This document shows positions 59,906 to 64,000 of a stretch of 64,000 nt of DNA, one piece after another. The notes beneath the pieces are model-generated. The model ran no database searches and was not told the DNA's origin. It saw only the letters and a list, made by a program, of their open reading frames with translations. Where the stretch lies: contig JASJZH010000005.1 of assembly GCA_037178975.1 (NCBI GenBank), positions 6,820,001-6,884,000 on the forward strand. Direction: 5' to 3'. Both the position numbers and the translations under genes were made by a program. Source of the DNA: Oscheius tipulae (Eukaryota > Nematoda > Chromadorea > Rhabditida > Rhabditidae). How positions within the stretch are numbered: position 1 is the first letter of the stretch; each line of letters starts with the position of its first letter.

Positions 59906-60958
59906 TTACTTTCCGTACCCGTATCCTCCCCGACCATATCCGCTGCCTCCGTATCCGCTGCCTCCGTATCCGCTGTTCCCGTAACCGCCCTGAGGACCGT
60001 AATGGCTCATTGGCGGAGGTCCATATCTGTTGTGCATCGGCAGCTGGTAGGGCATTGGCTCCTGAGGAAGAGGTTCGGGCATTCCATAGCTCTTGATCGT
60101 CTTCACAACGGTGACAGTCGGCTCAGGTTCTGGCATAGGAGGAGGAGCATAGGATTTGACTGGTTCCGGAACAGGTTCGGGGTGAGGCTCAGGCATCGGA
60201 GGAGGAGGAGGAGGAGCGCTGTATGATGGCTTGGGCTCAGGAAGAGGTTCTGGCATGGGAGGAGGAGCATAGGACTTGACCGGTTCAGGAACCGGCTCCG
60301 GCATTGGAGGTGGAACATAACTAGGCTTGACCATTGGCATGGGCTCTGGAACTGGTTCAACTGGTGGCAGTGGACGATTGTATCCAGAGTTTCCATAGCC
60401 TCCTTGATTCACAAACTGCGGTCGGAAGTAGCCGCCTCTAAAAAACGATAATGGTTGTTGGTCAATTAGTGATCAGATCCATTTCTGTTAGCGTAACAGC
60501 TAGCACTAAAGATCGCGTAATTGGCGAATAGATAAGTGACCGCGATCAAACCAAGTGTATTACACTTCGAAAGGTAGGAAGATGTTTCGCTGATTTTTGT
60601 CACTATTCGAGAAGAAAAACTACTCATTACATCAGGGATAGAAGGGTTCCTTCTCATGCGCGCGCCAAGACATCTTCATCGCGGCAAGCACCGAACTTGC
60701 CCCAAGGCCTCATTGTTTAGGACAGTGATGTTTTAAAAAGTCTTGAGACTAATCAAAATCTACAAGATTGCAGAACATAACTGGGTAGAAAATGTTTGTC
60801 TGAACCTAGAAAACGACAGTAAGAAAAACAGCTTTGTTAGTTTTTGTTTGATCGCTCCGATGAAACGATATGCTTACTGGTTACCAAATGGTCTCAAAAA
60901 TTTAGACATACCCTAAAACAGATCCGAATAGAAGTAATAGAACGGCAGGAGAATACAT
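59906..60958 (-). CDS. Secreted Pro/Glu/Met-repeat and Gly/Tyr-rich protein
   Basis: Two exons, 60958-60912 and 60437-59906, give 192 residues. Exon 1 is a signal peptide (MYSPAVLLLLFGSVLG) that joins in phase to GGYFRPQFVNQGGYGNSG. The body repeats a unit of the form MPEPVPEPVKSYAPPP four or five times with variation, passes through TVTVVKTIKSYGMPEPLP, and ends in a GYGGSGYGGSGYGRGGYGYG tract. The composition resembles structural proteins of cuticle, eggshell or adhesive secretions, in which Tyr may be cross-linked. There are no cysteines in the repeats. The stop codon overlaps AATAAA on the minus strand (59906-59901). No specific family was recognised. Confidence 0.8.
60760..60777 (+). repeat. 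Half-site related to the inverted-repeat family
   Basis: CTACAAGATTGCAGAACA differs by one base from the right-arm core of the 52.1-kb element. It lies in the intron of the secreted repeat protein. It may be a solo remnant. Confidence 0.4.
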
Positions 60959-61210
60959 GGTCTGGTCACCACTCTAGACTGCCAGTGATCTTTTTAAAAG
61001 AGAAGGAATGATCGGCGTGACCAGTACAGAGTGTAAACCAGGACGAGAGAAAAAAAAAAAGAACAGATACGGGAACTGAAGTCAAACGTCATTTTCTTCT
61101 CGAACTTGGTGTCGAACAATGACCCATTAGACGAACGAAGTCCTGACTCATACCCAGTAAAGAAAGTTTATTTCAGAAACAGGGATGATGAGGGAAGAGT
61201 CGAAAGATGA

Positions 61211-62850
61211 TTAACTCGTTTTCTTTCGATCTAATGGCTGAAGGAAGTTTTGGATCAATTCAATCTGAAAAGCAGTCTCGGGAAAGAATGAGAATAGACT
61301 TACAGGGAATGGGAATATGATAGTTGAGTTCTTCTCAGCACTGATACTGTTCAACGTCTGAAGGTAACGGAGCTGGATGGCACAAGGGGACGAGGCGATC
61401 TGAAAGCACAACCTTGAGACAATACTTGGATCCCTTGACCACTTCAGCTGCCTCTCTCAAAGCTCTTGATGCTTTCTGTTCTCCTTCAGCTGCAATGACC
61501 TTGGCTCCGGCCTCTCTCGTCGCCTCAGCTTCCGCAGCCATTGCTCGCTGCAGCTGCATTGGTAGTCGAACGTCTTTCACTTCTACTCTTTCCACTTTTA
61601 CTCCCCAAGGGTCGGTCGCTTCGTCCAGTGTCAGCTGAAAACGTGTTCCAGTGAGACTAAGAGTGGACTCCGTTAGATACTAGTAACTTTGTGGATCTAG
61701 CATTCAAAACCCGTATTCCGATAAGCGTTCTTGGTATTCACTGTTTGCTGCTGAGAATTGATTCAGCGGTTTATCCCTTGTCAACATGCACTCGACATTT
61801 TCTGACTGCCAGACTGTCCGGCGGTCCGTCTTAAATTGACCTACAATGACAGAGACAACGTTCTCTCACTCAGAGTTAATCTCCAGACAGAGTCGAGTTG
61901 CCACTTCTAACTCTCTTAATTTCAAAATAAAGCAAAAGAGCCTTCAATAAAAACTAATTGTTCTCCCACAGTTTCGCCAAGAAAATTTCTCTGGATGACT
62001 GCGGTATTACATCGTCTTCGCAATCCGATAGTTAAGGAAAACGTATAGCAATCAAGCTACCGAATGAAAGCAGCTACCATGTGCCCAAGAGTACGATGTT
62101 CTGGTCGCGATAGAGCTACGGGGCGCTACAGACTGTCTCTACCCGAGATAAAGATACTACCTGACAGATTTGCCCCCTTTGCTTATGTATCTCTAGACAA
62201 AAAACTCCTTACCTGCATTTGATGAGAGATAGCCTCACGGTCTGAGAGCATCTCGGCCAGTGTCCTCGTACCCAAAATATTCCTGAGAGTTGTCTGAGCC
62301 AAGAGCTTCGTCGAGCGAGAAGCATCTTCGACATTTGTGACTGATATTGTAGCGTTTGATATGCGGAAGTAGACGACGGCATCGACAGCCACCGTCACGG
62401 AATCTTTCGATAGAATCTCTTGAGGCGGCACGTCGAAAGACACGACCCTCAAGTCTATCTTTTTATAAGAATCTATACATGGAACAATGAAGAAGAGACC
62501 TAAATGTAGTTACTGATTAGCTGTGTTTACAGTCAAACCTGGCCCTCTGGCCCCTCCAGGCATGAGACGACCCAGTCTGAATATCACAGCTCGTTCGTAT
62601 TCTTGAACAACCTAAATGTTCTTCGGGATTGTTCTGATTCAAAACTCACTTTTATGCAAAGACATGCTGATAAGGGTAGTGTGCAAACTACTAGAATATA
62701 GGAGAATATAGTTAGAATCCAGGCACAGAGAGTAAATTCGACTACCTGATTAGCTGAAATAGGGTGTTTGAGAAAAGGAATCAATCACTTACTGTCTACT
62801 ATCCTCGTAAGTGGATTTCTGCCCGATGTGAACTTGCGCGGCGCATCCAT
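61211..62850 (-). CDS. Stomatin-family (band 7/SPFH) membrane protein
   Basis: Seven exons: 62850-62793, 62753-62650, 62611-62539, 62499-62213, 61634-61440, 61399-61304, 61264-61211; 288 residues. Stomatins form oligomers in cholesterol-rich membranes and tune ion channels. The short amino end ([10 protein letters not shown]) leads to one hydrophobic hairpin segment (exon 2), then the SPFH domain: [70 protein letters not shown] and the [18 protein letters not shown] coiled-coil start. The oligomerisation motif [20 protein letters not shown] follows. The 40-nt intron 61400-61439 was placed by alignment, because reading through it breaks the family text. The ATG follows a TTCTTCCAG acceptor by seven bases. 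The AATAAA for this gene is at about 61173-61168. It belongs to the mec-2/sto/unc-1 family in C. elegans; the subclass is unresolved. Confidence 0.93.
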
Positions 62851-64000
62851 CAAGGGGCTGGAAGAACAAATCAGTCTTGTTGGGATTAAGCTTTAGAATT
62901 CAAGAAAGTGCTCTGTGTTATTTTATGAGAGATATTTGGTCGCGAAGAGAGAGCAACAAATATAGGCTCCGGGCTACATTGGTATATTTCGATCGAGCTC
63001 CAAAGGAGCAAAAAAACGAGGAAAATAAGAGATTATGCAAAGGCGATATCCTCGACGACAATAGCGTATAACTCAGAATTGAAAATGAGCTTGTTTACGG
63101 GAATTAGCTGGCGCAGGAGAATGACATACTGGAATTACTCTTACATCCCTCGGCTATTGAATCAACATGTGGGCAATGCATGACAATTCGTCACTTACAA
63201 TAAGCAGATGGCTTGTTCTTCAGACTGCCTTGTGTTGGCAGGGTAAAAATTAAAGGTACATAACTACTGGACCAAAGCAGCCGGAAGAAGATTCTTTTCC
63301 CTATAAAGGGTAGTGCTCCGAAAAATGGTCTAGAAGACAAGCTCCTTCTGTGCAAAAATCAATCCCATCTTTGAGCTCGTGTGGTGTTTGGAGCTGTCTA
63401 ACCTTTTCTTGGAACATCTTGAAAATGTCTATTGCATATTCTCTTATGTTACTCTTTGTGTCTCTGTGTCTCTAACCATAAGCCGTTTAAGCTGTCAGCT
63501 CAGACCTATCACTGTCTGTTCTACATAATGGTTTCTTTCCGTTCACTAAACATTTCTTCTTACTTTTTCTATTTCTTGCAATATAAAGTCTAATGTGGAA
63601 ATGTTTCTCTCTTCTATAGACAAAGCCATAAAGTGGACATGGATTTGCATGAGTGGCTCTCTCTCACCCCACTCTGCTCCTCATTAACTGAGGTTACCTA
63701 ATAAGCGTGCAAGCGAAACAAAGAAAAAGACAAGCTACTAGTTCATTCAGATCAAATAAAATGTTTAAAAATTTCAAAAAAGAGTTGAGGGAGTGCTTCG
63801 GGCAATGTGAATGACAAGTGACACCGACTAGTAATGAGATAGCGGCCATTCAATTAGACACAGCCCGATTGTGGCTGTGGGAGTCTCTATCCGTAAATAA
63901 AATCCAAAGCTCTGACTATAGGAGGAGAGGATGCATAAGTGAGCAGTGGGTAAGTGGTATATGACCGAATTTATTTCTATGGAAATCCGACGAGAGGAAA
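62851..64000. other. Right flank, no gene seen
   Basis: Promoter side of the stomatin gene. No supported frame on either strand; pyrimidine-rich tracts occur near 63440-63610. Confidence 0.4.

Overview
The window looks like nuclear DNA of a nematode. Three things point there: a Clc-like four-membrane-pass gene of the type described from nematodes, a sperm-type MSP-domain coding exon, and a recurring signature of spliced-leader trans-splicing, in which a 3' splice acceptor sits 0 to about 35 bases upstream of the start codon in ten genes with no partner donor nearby. Introns are very small (most 36-47 nt, several exactly 42 nt) with GT donors and mostly TTTCAG-like acceptors. The species cannot be named from the sequence. 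All exon structures below were assembled by hand from splice signals, reading phase and family resemblance.

Layout. 1-2 kb: no gene seen. 2.0-4.4 kb (+): SLC26 anion transporter. 4.7-7.6 kb (-): SCHIP1 homologue, tail to tail with it. 7.6-11.4 kb: noncoding, with a 0.2 kb foldback element at its right end. 11.5-12.4 kb (-): divergent SKP1-like gene directly behind a short membrane-protein frame. 12.8-13.2 kb (+): MSP-domain exon. 14-14.4 kb: an unresolved gene end. 15.3-15.7 kb (+): small membrane protein. 16.3-19.7 kb (-): Clc-like gene and claudin-like gene; the 0.8 kb intron of the second contains an antisense, LEA-like gene with a mitochondrial-type leader. 20.3 kb: possible small ORF. 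21.5-22.1 kb (+): BSDC1 homologue. 24.4-26.2 kb (+): three-finger C2H2 factor with an eh1-type motif. 26.5-28.1 kb (-): LPGAT1-type acyltransferase. 28.1-33.2 kb: noncoding. 33.2-35.4 kb (+): elongation factor 1B, whose fourth intron holds a complete same-strand FDXACB1-like coding exon. 36.2-36.7 kb (+): secreted ShKT-domain protein. 41.4-42.9 kb (-): SoxB transcription factor inside two large gene-poor stretches (4.8 and 9.6 kb). 52.5-53.8 kb (+): PARL-type mitochondrial rhomboid. 54.1-56.9 kb (-): cullin-3. 57.8-58.0 kb (-): short unidentified gene. 58.3-59.5 kb (-): RBM25 homologue without an RRM. 59.9-61.0 kb (-): secreted Pro/Glu/Tyr/Gly-rich repeat protein. 61.2-62.9 kb (-): stomatin. 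62.9-64 kb: no gene seen.

The genes are a mixed set of housekeeping functions (translation, ubiquitin ligase scaffolds, splicing, lipid and ion transport, mitochondrial quality control) and developmental regulators, with no single pathway. The most notable structure is the eEF1B/FDXACB1 locus: the FDXACB1-like exon lacks a usable ATG, is in frame with the upstream eEF1B exons, and ends in its own polyadenylation signal, so it may be made as an alternative 3' exon of the elongation-factor gene. Other points worth checking are the gene nested in the claudin intron, an apparent 13-codon interruption of the rhomboid GxSG site, several perfect or near-perfect hairpins, and stop-free introns with lengths divisible by three.
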